This document shows positions 17,319 through 25,380 of a DNA stretch of 37,956 nt, in pieces. Position 1 is the first letter of the stretch. Every line of letters begins with the position of its first letter. The notes below the pieces were generated by a model that did no database searches, was not told the origin of the DNA, and saw nothing but the letters and a program-made list of their open reading frames with translations. A program made the position numbers and the translations under genes. The stretch lies in the NCBI GenBank assembly GCA_003559095.1, contig PWMW01000145.1:1-37956 (forward strand), in the 5' to 3' direction. Source of the stretch: Clostridiales bacterium. Lineage in GTDB: Bacteria; Bacillota; Limnochordia; Darwinibacteriales; B1SED10-159.

Positions 17319-17347
17319 ATTTTAGTATAGAACACGTGTTCCGTCAA
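17319..17347 (-). promoter_or_regulatory. SOS promoter with LexA box for imuB operon
   Basis: Read on the minus strand, TTGACG (17347-17342), a 17-nt spacer and TAAAAT (17324-17319) form a strong sigma-A promoter. The spacer begins with the palindrome GAACACGTGTTC at 17330-17341, which fits the Gram-positive LexA core GAAC-N4-GTTC. A repressor bound there would cover both promoter boxes. The likely transcript start, near 17312, leaves a 40-nt leader before imuB. Confidence 0.85.
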
Positions 17348-17443
17348 GGGTGGATACAGCGGCAGATCCGCCAAAAAAGACGGTGGCTCTTCGTTAAGCT
17401 CTGTTTTCACGCGACAGCAGAAATTTTGAAGAAGGTGACGATC

Positions 17444-18487
17444 TTGCAGCACAGCCTCCTACTCAGCGAATATAAGCCCACCAGCCAGCTGGTGGTAGAA
17501 CGGCGGTCCTTAAGCGGCCCAAAATTCCCCGTTGTGGATACACATACCCACTTTGGCCCCATGGCCTTTGGCCAACACTATCAGCATGCCTATCAGCTGG
17601 ATGTAGCCGTAGCTGCGTTCCGCTCCTTAGGGGTTAAGCATGTCATTAACGCCGATACCATCTGGGGCGAACCGCTGCGGCAGCTCTTGCAGTTTTTGGA
17701 GCCGTATCAGGAATTTTTCACCACGTTCGGTTCTGTGGAGACTGCACTATTGGATGATCCGCAGTTTGCACAAATAACTCGGCGCACCATGGAGGCAGGG
17801 AAGGCCATGGGAATGCGAGGCTTGAAATTCTGGAAAGATATCAGCCTCGGCCAAACTGATGCTCAAGGGCGCTCCATTCCCATCGATGATCAGCGCCTGC
17901 ATCCCATCTGGGAGGGTGCTGCGGAGTTGAACCTGCCGGTTTTGATCCATATCGCTGATCCAGCAGCATTTTTTGCACCCATCGACGTTCACAACGAACG
18001 CTATGAAGAACTGCAGCAGCATCCAGATTGGTCCTTTGCCGACAGCAGATACTTCCGATTTGCTGAACTGATGGAACAGCAGGAACGGCTGCTGGCCAAC
18101 CATCCGCGCACTACCTTCATTGTGGCTCACATGGGCTCCTACGCAGAAAACCTGGGCCGCGTCAGCCAGTGGCTGGAGCGCTACCCCAATCTGTATGTGG
18201 ATTTGGCTGCCCGCATTAACGAACTCGGTCGGCAGCCTTACACGGCTCGGACTTTCTTTGCCAAGCATCGTGACCGGATTCTTTTTGGTACCGATGCCAA
18301 TGCCTGTTATCAGGAGCACATGGTGTACTACGAATTTCTAGAAACCAAAAATGAATATATTCCGTATTCGACAGCGGCAGTCCCCAACCAGGGGCGCTGG
18401 CAGATCTATGGTCTTGGCCTGGACGACGACATTCTACGCCGAGTGTACTATGAGAATGCCGAAACTCTCCTGGGACCCCTCGGCTAA
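17444..18487 (+). CDS. TIM-barrel amidohydrolase (amidohydrolase 2, COG2159-like)
   Basis: The 347-residue product has a metal-binding DTHTHFG motif (His34, His36), GLKFWKD, LPVLIHIADP, FIVAHMGSYAEN and the closing LFGTDANA aspartate, in the order of the amidohydrolase 2 (COG2159) family. Members act as hydrolases or decarboxylases on cyclic or carboxylated substrates; the substrate here is not visible. I chose TTG 17444 behind AAGGTG; the open frame extends upstream to 17273, but that part overlaps the imuB control region. GTG 17435 is an alternative. It is divergent from the SOS cassette and shares its intergenic region. Confidence 0.82.
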   Translation: MQHSLLLSEYKPTSQLVVERRSLSGPKFPVVDTHTHFGPMAFGQHYQHAYQLDVAVAAFRSLGVKHVINADTIWGEPLRQLLQFLEPYQEFFTTFGSVETALLDDPQFAQITRRTMEAGKAMGMRGLKFWKDISLGQTDAQGRSIPIDDQRLHPIWEGAAELNLPVLIHIADPAAFFAPIDVHNERYEELQQHPDWSFADSRYFRFAELMEQQERLLANHPRTTFIVAHMGSYAENLGRVSQWLERYPNLYVDLAARINELGRQPYTARTFFAKHRDRILFGTDANACYQEHMVYYEFLETKNEYIPYSTAAVPNQGRWQIYGLGLDDDILRRVYYENAETLLGPLG

Positions 18488-18623
18488 CCGTCCTTCTTCA
18501 CAGCCGTGTTTCAACGCCCAACATTTACGGGCCTCCTAGAAGAGACCGCTTTTTATGAACGAGCAAGCATAACAAGTAACCCACGCTGACCGTAGGACGT
18601 CAACCGCGGCAATCCCGGCCATA

Positions 18624-18746
18624 GGAACGTGTTGATTTTCCCGGAAATCCGAGCGAACAAAGGCCGAACGCCTCGGTGAAATCTCAGCTAAAGCGATTTC
18701 GCGCCTCTTGTTAAGAGCTCGCCGGGGTACTTTATCAACACGTTCC
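18624..18746. ncRNA. Candidate structured RNA or inverted-repeat element, unassigned
   Basis: GGAACGTGTTGAT at 18624-18636 is the exact reverse complement of ATCAACACGTTCC at 18734-18746. Inside it, CCCGG (18640-18644) pairs with CCGGG (18722-18726). Within that are three side-by-side hairpins: CCGAG/CTCGG (18649-18653, 18672-18676), GAAATC/GATTTC (18678-18683, 18695-18700) and CTCTT/AAGAG (18705-18709, 18713-18717). Either strand could fold this way. It sits in a 354-bp gene-free interval 95 bp before a metallohydrolase gene. It is not a tRNA, tmRNA, SRP RNA, RNase P RNA or riboswitch that I recognise. A small mobile element with terminal repeats is the alternative. Confidence 0.4.
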
Positions 18747-18841
18747 AGAGACATGCCGAGATCGTCGTAACGCCCCTACTTTTCTAATGGGGATGATGTC
18801 AAGCGCGTCACAACACTTATGGCGAATAGGAGCGAGCATTT

Positions 18842-19600
18842 GTGAAAGTAACATTCCTCGGTACGGGTACATCCCACGGTATTCCTGTCTTGACGTGTGC
18901 CTGCCCCGTCTGTACCAGCAAGAACCCCAAAAATAAGCGAACGCGCTGTTCCATCTGGATCGAGGATGGCAGTACCAGCGTTTTGGTGGATACAGCCCAT
19001 GAGTTTCGCCTGCAGGCAGTGCAGGCTGGAATTGAAGACGTGGATGCGGTCCTGTATACGCACTGCCATGCGGATCACGTGTTTGGCTTCGACGATCTGC
19101 GGGTATACAGCCATCATCGCGGCAAAGAAATCCCGGTGTATGGGAACCAACAAACCATTGACGAACTGTATCAGGTATTTGGTTATGCATTTCGCGCAAC
19201 CCAGCGCGGAGGCGGCAAGCCCCAAGTACGACCACGAGTTGTCAATGAACCGTTCACCATCGGTTCCTTGGCCATTCTGCCCATCCCCGTCTTCCATGGT
19301 ATCCTGCCCATCTACGCGTATCGGATCGGCTCGTTTGCGTATGTCACAGACACCAATCGCATCCCCGCGGAATCTTTCAAGCTTCTCCAGGGAGTGGATA
19401 CATTGGTCTTGGGTGTGGTTCGCTATGAACCGCACAGCACACACATGCATGTAGACATGGCGTTGGAGTTGGTGGCCAAACTGCAGCCGCGGCGCACGTT
19501 CTTCACACACATTTCTCATCTTCTAGAGCATGAAGACACCAACGCCCGCCTGCCTCAAGGTGTGGAACTAGCCTATGATGGCCTGCAGATTAACGTATAA
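18842..19600 (+). CDS. PhnP-like MBL-fold metallohydrolase
   Basis: This 252-residue metallo-beta-lactamase-fold enzyme has the dinuclear metal motif THCHADHVFGFDDLR, with His74, His76, Asp78 and His79. Near the N-terminus, Cys19, Cys21 and Cys24 (LTCACPVC) form the extra structural zinc site known from the phosphodiesterase PhnP. Later ligands lie in IPVFHGILPIYAY, VTDTNRIP and THISHLLEHE. It starts at GTG 18842 behind AGGAG. PhnP cleaves cyclic phosphodiesters, but no phosphonate genes are near, so the substrate is open. Cytoplasmic. Confidence 0.87.
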   Translation: MKVTFLGTGTSHGIPVLTCACPVCTSKNPKNKRTRCSIWIEDGSTSVLVDTAHEFRLQAVQAGIEDVDAVLYTHCHADHVFGFDDLRVYSHHRGKEIPVYGNQQTIDELYQVFGYAFRATQRGGGKPQVRPRVVNEPFTIGSLAILPIPVFHGILPIYAYRIGSFAYVTDTNRIPAESFKLLQGVDTLVLGVVRYEPHSTHMHVDMALELVAKLQPRRTFFTHISHLLEHEDTNARLPQGVELAYDGLQINV

Positions 19601-19625
19601 TTCTTAAATGAATACCCGCTTTTAT

Positions 19626-19654
19626 CTGGAAAAGTTGGCGAAAAAGAGTATAAT
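19626..19654 (+). promoter_or_regulatory. Probable promoter of lepB
   Basis: A perfect -10 TATAAT lies at 19649-19654, 45 nt before the lepB start. The bases 17 nt upstream (CTGGAA, 19626-19631) match a -35 poorly, so promoter strength is uncertain. Confidence 0.55.
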
Positions 19655-19698
19655 AGATAGGAGAAGAAAGTCTGGTTGGCTAGGAGTGATGGCAGAAC

Positions 19699-20256
19699 AT
19701 GAAACGAGAAAAGAAGAAAAAGAGCGAGCTGCGCGAATGGATTGAGACCATAGTCGGTTCAGTGCTTTTGGCGGCGTTCTTGATTATTTTTGTGGCGCAA
19801 TCCTTTGTTGTGCAGGGTTCATCTATGAGCCCGACGCTGGAGAATGGAGAGCGGTTGGTGGTGGAGAAGGTGACGTATCGCTTTTCCGAGCCGGATTATG
19901 GTGATATTGTTGTCTTCAAGTTCCCTTACAATCCCCAGGAAGAATTTATTAAGCGTATCATCGGTCTTCCTGGAGATACCGTGATGATCAGTCGGGGTCA
20001 GGTTTATGTTAACGGTGAATTGATATTAGAAGACTATATCAGTGAACCGCCGCTGATGGGTTTTTCACCACAGGTTGTTCCCGAGGATCACTATTTTGTT
20101 TTGGGTGACAACCGCAACAACAGCTTAGACAGCCGCGATGGGCGGGTGGGTTTTGTTCCCAAAGACCTGATTGTCGGCCGGGCCGTCTGGCGGTATTGGC
20201 CCGTGACACAGCTGGAAGTTTTCCGATCTCCGGAGGTTGTTGCCAATATTCAATAG
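19699..20256 (+). CDS. lepB: Type I signal peptidase
   Basis: This membrane serine-lysine protease removes signal peptides from exported proteins. The 185-residue protein has a short basic N-terminus, one membrane segment at about 17-34 and an extracytoplasmic catalytic domain. Box B QGSSMSPTLENGE holds the catalytic Ser42, box D EEFIKRIIGLPGD the general-base Lys85, and box E YFVLGDNRNNSLDSR is intact. The size matches Gram-positive SipS-type enzymes. The ATG lies 12 nt behind AGGAG, slightly long. It has its own -10 box and a terminator after it. The sugar-binding protein later in the window has a cleavage site that this enzyme could process. Confidence 0.95.
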   Translation: MKREKKKKSELREWIETIVGSVLLAAFLIIFVAQSFVVQGSSMSPTLENGERLVVEKVTYRFSEPDYGDIVVFKFPYNPQEEFIKRIIGLPGDTVMISRGQVYVNGELILEDYISEPPLMGFSPQVVPEDHYFVLGDNRNNSLDSRDGRVGFVPKDLIVGRAVWRYWPVTQLEVFRSPEVVANIQ

Positions 20257-20271
20257 CTGCAGCTGTAGATA

Positions 20272-20320
20272 AGGGCTCCCACCGTCTTGGTGTGGGAGCC
20301 CTTGTGTTTCTGCTTTTTCA
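20272..20320 (+). terminator. Intrinsic terminator after lepB
   Basis: AGGGCTCCCAC at 20272-20282 pairs perfectly over 11 bp with GTGGGAGCCCT at 20292-20302, followed by TGTGTTTCTGCTTTTT. It lies between convergent lepB and tex. Confidence 0.85.
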
Positions 20321-20363
20321 CGTTTTGCTGTCGTTGTCAGCCATTGCCCAACAACATCTGTGC

Positions 20364-22517
20364 TTATTCTTTGATCTTCATGGTCAAGCCAATACGGCCG
20401 GTTTTCACATCCACGGACAAAACCTGAACGGTCACGATGTCGCCTACCTGCAGCACATCGGTGGGATGACGCACGTATTGGTCACGGATCTGGGAAATAT
20501 GGACTAGACCGGCCTTTTTGACACCAATGTCCACAAACGCACCAAAGTCCACCACGTTTTGCACCGTGCCCCGCAGAATGATCCCCGGATGCAGATCTTC
20601 AATGGTCAGCACATCACCACGAAACAGCGGCGGCGGCAGTTCGTCCCGGGGATCGCGTCCTGGCTGCGCTAGAGAGTCCAAGATATCTTTGACCGTTGGT
20701 TCTCCCGCTTCGAGCTCTGCGGCTAAGGTTTTTACGTTCAGTTTTTTGAACTGCTGACGCAGCTGTTCCAGTGCTTCTTTGTTGGAGAGATCGTCCAGGG
20801 TGCGGTTGAGTTTGGCCAGGATCCTCTCGGCCAGTTGGTAACTTTCGGGATGAACAGCCGTATTGTCCAAGGGATTTTCGCCTTCGCGAATCCGCAGAAA
20901 GCCAGCGGCCTGTTCATAGGCCTTCGGCCCCAGACCCTTGACTTTCAGCAGCTGTTTGCGATGCTGGAAGGGTCCATTGGCCTGGCGATACTCCAAGACA
21001 TTGCGGGCTACCGGTGCGCTGAGACCTGCCACATACTGCAGCAGGGCCGGTGAGGCGCTGTTTAGTTCCACACCCACGTAGTTTACGCAGCTCTCTACCA
21101 CGGCCTGCAGTGTACCCGCCAGTTCCTTCTGGTTCACATCATGCTGGTACTGACCGACACCGATGGACTTGGGATCAATCTTGACCAGTTCCGCTAAGGG
21201 ATCCTGAACCCGTCGGGCAATGGAGACGGCACCCCGCAGGCTCACATCCAGTTCAGGGAACTCCTGGCGAGCCAGATCCGACGCGGAATACACAGAGGCA
21301 CCGGCTTCATTGATAACAAGATACTGCAGTTTAGGATGGTCTTTCACGAGTTCCGCTGCCAGGGATTCTGTTTCACGGCTGGCTGTCCCGTTGCCGATGG
21401 CAATAAGATCCACGCTGTGTTTGCCAATTAAGCGGCTCAACTCACCGATACTATCCTGCCAGCGGCCCTGGGGCTGATGGGGATAAATGGTGCTGGTGTG
21501 CAGCAGATCACCATAGGTGTTAATGACCACCACTTTGCAGCCGGTGCGATACGCAGGATCGATACCCAAGATCGTTCGTCCGGACACCGGCGGCTGCATC
21601 AGCAGGCTGCTGAGGTTTTTGCCAAAGATGCCGATGGCATGTTCTTCCGCTGTCTCTGTTAGAGAATTACGCAGTTCCCGTTCCATGCTGGGTGCCAAAA
21701 GCCGTTGATAACCATCATGGAGGGCTTCCTGGAGCCAGGGAAAGGCTGGGGACCGTGGGTTTGTCACCACCCGCCGCAGTAGATACACTAAGAGCGGTTC
21801 CATATCCAGGGTCACTTTCACCTTGAGTGCATCTTCCTTTTCGCCGCGATTGATGGCCAAGACCCGGTGAGGCGGGATGCGCTTGAGGGGCTCTTCGTAG
21901 TCGAAGTACATCTGATATTGATGAGCTTCCGCCTCAGCAACATTCTTGGCTTTTTCCGTGCGAATCACCGCATGATCCCAGGTGTAGCGGCGGACGAACT
22001 GACGCAGGCTGGGTTCATCGGTGAAGTGCTCTGCCAAAATATCCAACGCGCCTTGGCGAGCCGCTGCAGCATCGGGAACCTCTGCGGAGAGGAACTCCTC
22101 GCAAGCAGCATCCAGATCCGTGTCATCCTGCTTTAAGACCAACAGTGCCAAAGGTTCGAGACCTTTTTCTTTGGCCATGGAGGCACGGGTCCGACGCTTC
22201 GGCCGGAAGGGGCGATAAATGTCATCTAGTTCCTGCAGAGTCTTGGCTTCAGTAATGGAAGCCGCAATCTCTGGAGTCAATTTTTCCTGCTCATTGATGA
22301 GGCGCTCCACTTCCTCTTTGCGGTTTTGCAGATTCCGCAAGTATTGAAGCTGCTCTTCCAACTGGCGGAGGACGACCTCATCCATTTCGCCTGTGACTTC
22401 CTTACGGTAGCGGGCAATGAAGGGAATAGTATTTCCCTCATCCAACAAGGCTACCGTCTGTTGAACCTTGCCTGCCGGCAGCGATAACTCGGCTGCCAAC
22501 TGCTTGATCAGATCCAT
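20364..22517 (-). CDS. tex: Tex family RNA-binding transcriptional accessory protein
   Basis: The 717-residue protein has the full Tex layout: an N-terminal helical region starting MDLIKQLAAELSLPAGKVQQ with NTIPFIARYRKEVTGEMDE, a YqgF-like RNase H fold (ILGIDPAYRTGCKVVVIN), tandem helix-hairpin-helix segments (GLGPKAYEQAAGFLRIREG) and a C-terminal S1 domain (GTVQNVVDFGAFVDIGVKK). Tex binds nucleic acid and influences transcription and stress responses. I chose ATG 22517 behind AAGGGTGAT; the open frame extends 39 codons further upstream without family similarity. It is divergent from yigZ. Confidence 0.94.
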   Translation of the reverse strand: MDLIKQLAAELSLPAGKVQQTVALLDEGNTIPFIARYRKEVTGEMDEVVLRQLEEQLQYLRNLQNRKEEVERLINEQEKLTPEIAASITEAKTLQELDDIYRPFRPKRRTRASMAKEKGLEPLALLVLKQDDTDLDAACEEFLSAEVPDAAAARQGALDILAEHFTDEPSLRQFVRRYTWDHAVIRTEKAKNVAEAEAHQYQMYFDYEEPLKRIPPHRVLAINRGEKEDALKVKVTLDMEPLLVYLLRRVVTNPRSPAFPWLQEALHDGYQRLLAPSMERELRNSLTETAEEHAIGIFGKNLSSLLMQPPVSGRTILGIDPAYRTGCKVVVINTYGDLLHTSTIYPHQPQGRWQDSIGELSRLIGKHSVDLIAIGNGTASRETESLAAELVKDHPKLQYLVINEAGASVYSASDLARQEFPELDVSLRGAVSIARRVQDPLAELVKIDPKSIGVGQYQHDVNQKELAGTLQAVVESCVNYVGVELNSASPALLQYVAGLSAPVARNVLEYRQANGPFQHRKQLLKVKGLGPKAYEQAAGFLRIREGENPLDNTAVHPESYQLAERILAKLNRTLDDLSNKEALEQLRQQFKKLNVKTLAAELEAGEPTVKDILDSLAQPGRDPRDELPPPLFRGDVLTIEDLHPGIILRGTVQNVVDFGAFVDIGVKKAGLVHISQIRDQYVRHPTDVLQVGDIVTVQVLSVDVKTGRIGLTMKIKE

Positions 22518-22642
22518 AGCGATCACCCTTTCTGTTCCCAAGACCGCAGATACAAGGCTCAAAACGCATGCTGGCCCCTGTTGTGCTGTGGGGTGCTGGT
22601 CTTCGCCTTTGCACGTCTTTGGTACTGCGGTCACAAAACATC

Positions 22643-22651
22643 TGCTATGAT
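22643..22651 (+). promoter_or_regulatory. Extended -10 promoter of yigZ
   Basis: TGCTATGAT at 22643-22651 is an extended -10 element (TGn plus TATGAT), about 70 nt before yigZ. No good -35 is visible, which extended -10 promoters can tolerate. The upstream divergent spacer also holds GACCGCAG (22542-22549) and its inverse CTGCGGTC (22625-22632). Confidence 0.5.
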
Positions 22652-22720
22652 AGTTATATCAGAAAGAGCAGGAAGAAGTAAAGTCTGTGTGGAACAGAGA
22701 ATGCGGAAGTGAGGTGACCG

Positions 22721-23368
22721 ATGATGCTCCGATCCTACCGCTGTACTGCTCAGGAGGTGGAGGCAGAGCGGATCGAAAAGAAATCGCGATTCATTGCCCG
22801 CGTCGCCCCGGTGAGTACGGCCGCGGAAGCAGAGGCCTTTTTGGAAAGGGTGCGGCAGCAGCATGGCGGCGCCAACCATAATGTTCCTGCCTATATTGTG
22901 GGCCTGCAGGCAGACATTCAAAAATGCAGTGATGACGGCGAGCCTTCAGGCACCTCTGGTGCTCCCATTCTTGAAGTACTGAAAGCCCATGGCCTTGTGA
23001 ACACCGTGGTGGTAGTGACCCGCTACTTTGGCGGTACACTTTTAGGTCGTGGCGGATTGATCCGGGCCTATGCGGGCACGGCCAAAGATGCACTGCGCAA
23101 AAGTGGGGTAGCCTTATATACGCCGCACCGGCAGGTGGCAATCACCGTCGACTATACCGCGGCCGGCCGGGTGGAGAATGTTCTGCAGACACAGGGTCAT
23201 GCACCCACGGATATCCAGTACATGGCCGATGTTACCTTCCATCTGCAGCTGCTCCCCGAAGAACTAGAGCCGGTAAGGCTGCGGATTCAAGAACTCACAG
23301 CGGACCAGTTTTTGTGGTCCGAAGGCGAAGAAGTATACGGACGAAGAGTCCTGCCGTTAGCGGAGTAG
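22721..23368 (+). CDS. yigZ: YigZ/IMPACT family protein (UPF0029)
   Basis: This 215-residue protein has the N-terminal UPF0029 domain, with KKSRFIARV, DDGEPSGTSGAPILEVL and VVVVTRYFGGTLLGRGG, and a C-terminal DUF1949-like ferredoxin-fold half (QVAITVDYTAAGRVENVL). The family is related to eukaryotic IMPACT and its molecular role is not firmly known; ribosome or nucleic-acid binding has been proposed. Two adjacent ATGs (22721, 22724) follow GAGGTGA, the second with better spacing. The flavin reductase-like gene follows within 40 nt, so they may be cotranscribed. Confidence 0.9.
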   Translation: MMLRSYRCTAQEVEAERIEKKSRFIARVAPVSTAAEAEAFLERVRQQHGGANHNVPAYIVGLQADIQKCSDDGEPSGTSGAPILEVLKAHGLVNTVVVVTRYFGGTLLGRGGLIRAYAGTAKDALRKSGVALYTPHRQVAITVDYTAAGRVENVLQTQGHAPTDIQYMADVTFHLQLLPEELEPVRLRIQELTADQFLWSEGEEVYGRRVLPLAE

Positions 23369-23404
23369 ACTGTTGGCTTGTTGTATGAAAGGAGAGTGCA
23401 TGTT

Positions 23405-23965
23405 TTGTCGAAGATCGTACGCGAACCGGGGACATGGCTGTATCCCGTACCTGTGGTGCTAGTCAGCTGTCAAGGTCATACCGGACCACCGAACATCATT
23501 ACTGCGGCTTGGGCCGGAACTGTGTGTTCTGATCCACCTATGGTCAGTGTCTCCGTGCAGCCGCCCCGGCACTCCCACCGACTGCTTAAGGAGCGCCAGG
23601 AGTTTGTGGTGAACATTCCCCGCGCTTCCCAGGTGGAGGCAGTGGATTACTGCGGTGTGGTTTCGGGCCGAGATGTGGATAAATTCGCTGAGTGCGGGTT
23701 TACACCTCTAGCAAGCCAAAAGATAGCAGTTCCTGGCATCAAGGAATGCCCGGTCCAGTTGGAATGCCGGGTTCACTCCATAGTGCATTTGGGCACCCAT
23801 GATATGTTCATTGGAGAAATTTTGACGGTGACCCATGATGAAGATGTTGTGCGGCAGGGCCGACTTGACTTGGAGCAAGCCGATCCCCTCATGTACGGCT
23901 TAGGCCGCTATTTCAATATGGGTTCGGTTCTAGCTGTGCACGGTGTCAGCCGTGGAAAGGATTGA
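23405..23965 (+). CDS. Flavin reductase-like FMN-binding split-barrel protein
   Basis: The 186-residue product has the flavin reductase-like split-barrel pattern: PVPVVLVSCQG, NIITAAWAGTVCSDPPMVSVSV, EFVVNIP and a final YGLGRYFNMGSVL. Relatives bind FMN as dimers; many anaerobe members are of unknown function and may act in flavin transfer or oxygen defence. I chose TTG 23405 (MSKIVREPG) because AAAGGAGAG lies about 10 nt upstream; GTG 23396 is too close to it. It follows yigZ and is followed by the TPM-domain gene after 6 nt. Confidence 0.85.
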   Translation: MSKIVREPGTWLYPVPVVLVSCQGHTGPPNIITAAWAGTVCSDPPMVSVSVQPPRHSHRLLKERQEFVVNIPRASQVEAVDYCGVVSGRDVDKFAECGFTPLASQKIAVPGIKECPVQLECRVHSIVHLGTHDMFIGEILTVTHDEDVVRQGRLDLEQADPLMYGLGRYFNMGSVLAVHGVSRGKD

Positions 23966-23971
23966 CCGCTT

Positions 23972-24730
23972 GTGTATGTAATTGGGAAGCGCAGTGCGTT
24001 GTTGATTGTGTGTTTGTGGTTGCTGTTGACCGCCTTGGCTGCTGGCCAGGCAGATCTGCCGTCGCCGCGGGGCCATGTGAATGATTTTGCATCCGTAATG
24101 GCAGGCAGTGATGCAGCTTTTGTGGAAAACCTGGCCAGCCAGTTGGCGTTGGATACTGGTGTGGAACTGGCGGTGGTTACCGTCAATGCCACCGAACCGT
24201 TGGAGCCGAAGGAGTACGCCGTGCGGTTGTTCAACGCGTGGGGCATCGGCGGTCCCGAAGACAGCGGCCTGCTTTTGCTGTTGGCATTGGCTGAGGGGCG
24301 CGTCGAAGTGGAAGTGGGCTATGGCTTAGAGGGCAGCCTCCCGGATGGCTTGGTGGGAGCTGTACTTGATCAGTATGCCGTACCCCCGTTGCAGCAGGGA
24401 CAGTACAGCCAAGGCCTGCGGGCCGCGGCAGAAGCCTTCGCCCGCAGCGTGCAGGATGAGGATTTTGCCCGGACTACGGCCGCCGCTGCCCAGGAACGCT
24501 TCAGTCCCTGGATCACGTCTTTTATGGCCTTTGTTATTATTGTTTTGGTACTGACCCGCGGCTCGCGGCGATTTCCTCCGGGCGGCGGCTTTGGCGGGCG
24601 CATGCCCCGCAGCCGTCGGAGCCTGGGACCTACAGGGTTTCCCCGGGGAGGCAGCGGCTCGCGCGGTGGCTTTGGCGGCTTCGGCGGGGGCCGCAGTGGC
24701 GGTGGCGGAGCTGGCCGCAGCTTCAAGTGA
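23972..24730 (+). CDS. TPM-domain (YgcG/TLP18.3-like) membrane protein
   Basis: This 252-residue exported protein has a signal-like hydrophobic N-terminus (about residues 8-25), a TPM domain at about 30-180 (GVELAVVTVNATEPL, YAVRLFNAWGIGG, RVEVEVGYGLEGSLPD), a membrane segment near 185-203 and a C-terminal tail rich in Gly, Arg and Ser. This layout and a following lemA gene are a frequent pairing in bacteria. TPM domains were called phosphatases from a plant relative, but the bacterial activity is unclear. It starts at GTG 23972 behind GGAAAGG. The tail ends GAGRSFK, common in this group. Confidence 0.87.
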   Translation: MYVIGKRSALLIVCLWLLLTALAAGQADLPSPRGHVNDFASVMAGSDAAFVENLASQLALDTGVELAVVTVNATEPLEPKEYAVRLFNAWGIGGPEDSGLLLLLALAEGRVEVEVGYGLEGSLPDGLVGAVLDQYAVPPLQQGQYSQGLRAAAEAFARSVQDEDFARTTAAAAQERFSPWITSFMAFVIIVLVLTRGSRRFPPGGGFGGRMPRSRRSLGPTGFPRGGSGSRGGFGGFGGGRSGGGGAGRSFK

Positions 24731-24758
24731 TCCCTGCTGCGTTATGGTACAGCAGGGA
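24731..24758 (+). other. Intercistronic hairpin between TPM gene and lemA
   Basis: TCCCTGCTG (24731-24739) pairs perfectly with CAGCAGGGA (24750-24758), directly after the stop codon. There is no U-tract, so it is more likely a processing or attenuation element than a terminator. Confidence 0.5.
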
Positions 24759-24816
24759 ACTTGGCGAGGATATCGCCGGTTAAGGCCATGCATGAGTTAA
24801 AGAATGGAGTGGTCCT

Positions 24817-25380
24817 ATGAAAAAATTCGCGGTGGTTTTGATCGTACTTGCCGTGGTCCTGGCCGTGGGGGCCGGAACGGTGATCCCCCGCTATAATCGT
24901 TTGGTCGAACTGGAGAACAATATCGAGGCCCGCTGGGCGCAAGTGGAAAATCAACTGCAGCGCCGAGCGGATCTAATTCCCAACTTGGTCAGTACAGTCC
25001 AGGGCTATGCCAGCCACGAACAGGAGATCTTTACGGAAGTGGCTGCGGCCCGCAGCCGGCTCTTGGGGGCCAATACTCCCGAAGCCAGTATGGAAGCCAA
25101 CCAAGGCCTAGACAGTGCCTTGGGGCGGCTTTTGGCCATCAGTGAAGCGTATCCTGACCTGAAAGCTGATACCAGCTTTATTCGGCTTCAGGACGAACTG
25201 GCGGGGACGGAGAATCGTATAGCCGTTGAACGCATGCGCTACAATGATTCTGTGGAGGTGTGGAACCGCAGCATCCGTCAATTTCCCACAGTGCTGCTGG
25301 CGGGTATGATGGGTGCTGAAGCCCGGTCATACTTCCAGGCTGCCTCTGGTGCTGCCGAAGTGCCCCAAGTGCAGTTTTGA
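24817..25380 (+). CDS. lemA: LemA family protein
   Basis: The 187-residue protein has one N-terminal membrane segment (residues 4-22) and a long helical domain with the conserved blocks YNRLVELENNIEARWAQVEN, QLQRRADLIPNLVSTVQGYA and RIAVERMRYNDSVEVWN. Family members are membrane-anchored helical bundles of unclear function, often next to TPM-domain or protease genes, as here. ATG 24817 is preceded by GGAG. Length and motifs are normal. Confidence 0.93.
   Translation: MKKFAVVLIVLAVVLAVGAGTVIPRYNRLVELENNIEARWAQVENQLQRRADLIPNLVSTVQGYASHEQEIFTEVAAARSRLLGANTPEASMEANQGLDSALGRLLAISEAYPDLKADTSFIRLQDELAGTENRIAVERMRYNDSVEVWNRSIRQFPTVLLAGMMGAEARSYFQAASGAAEVPQVQF

Noticed and set aside
18624-18746. Hammerhead or twister ribozyme
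   Set aside because: The invariant core bases of these ribozymes are not present in either strand.
18536-18754. A 72-codon open frame on the minus strand
   Set aside because: It overlaps the structured element, has no ribosome-binding site and shows no family pattern.
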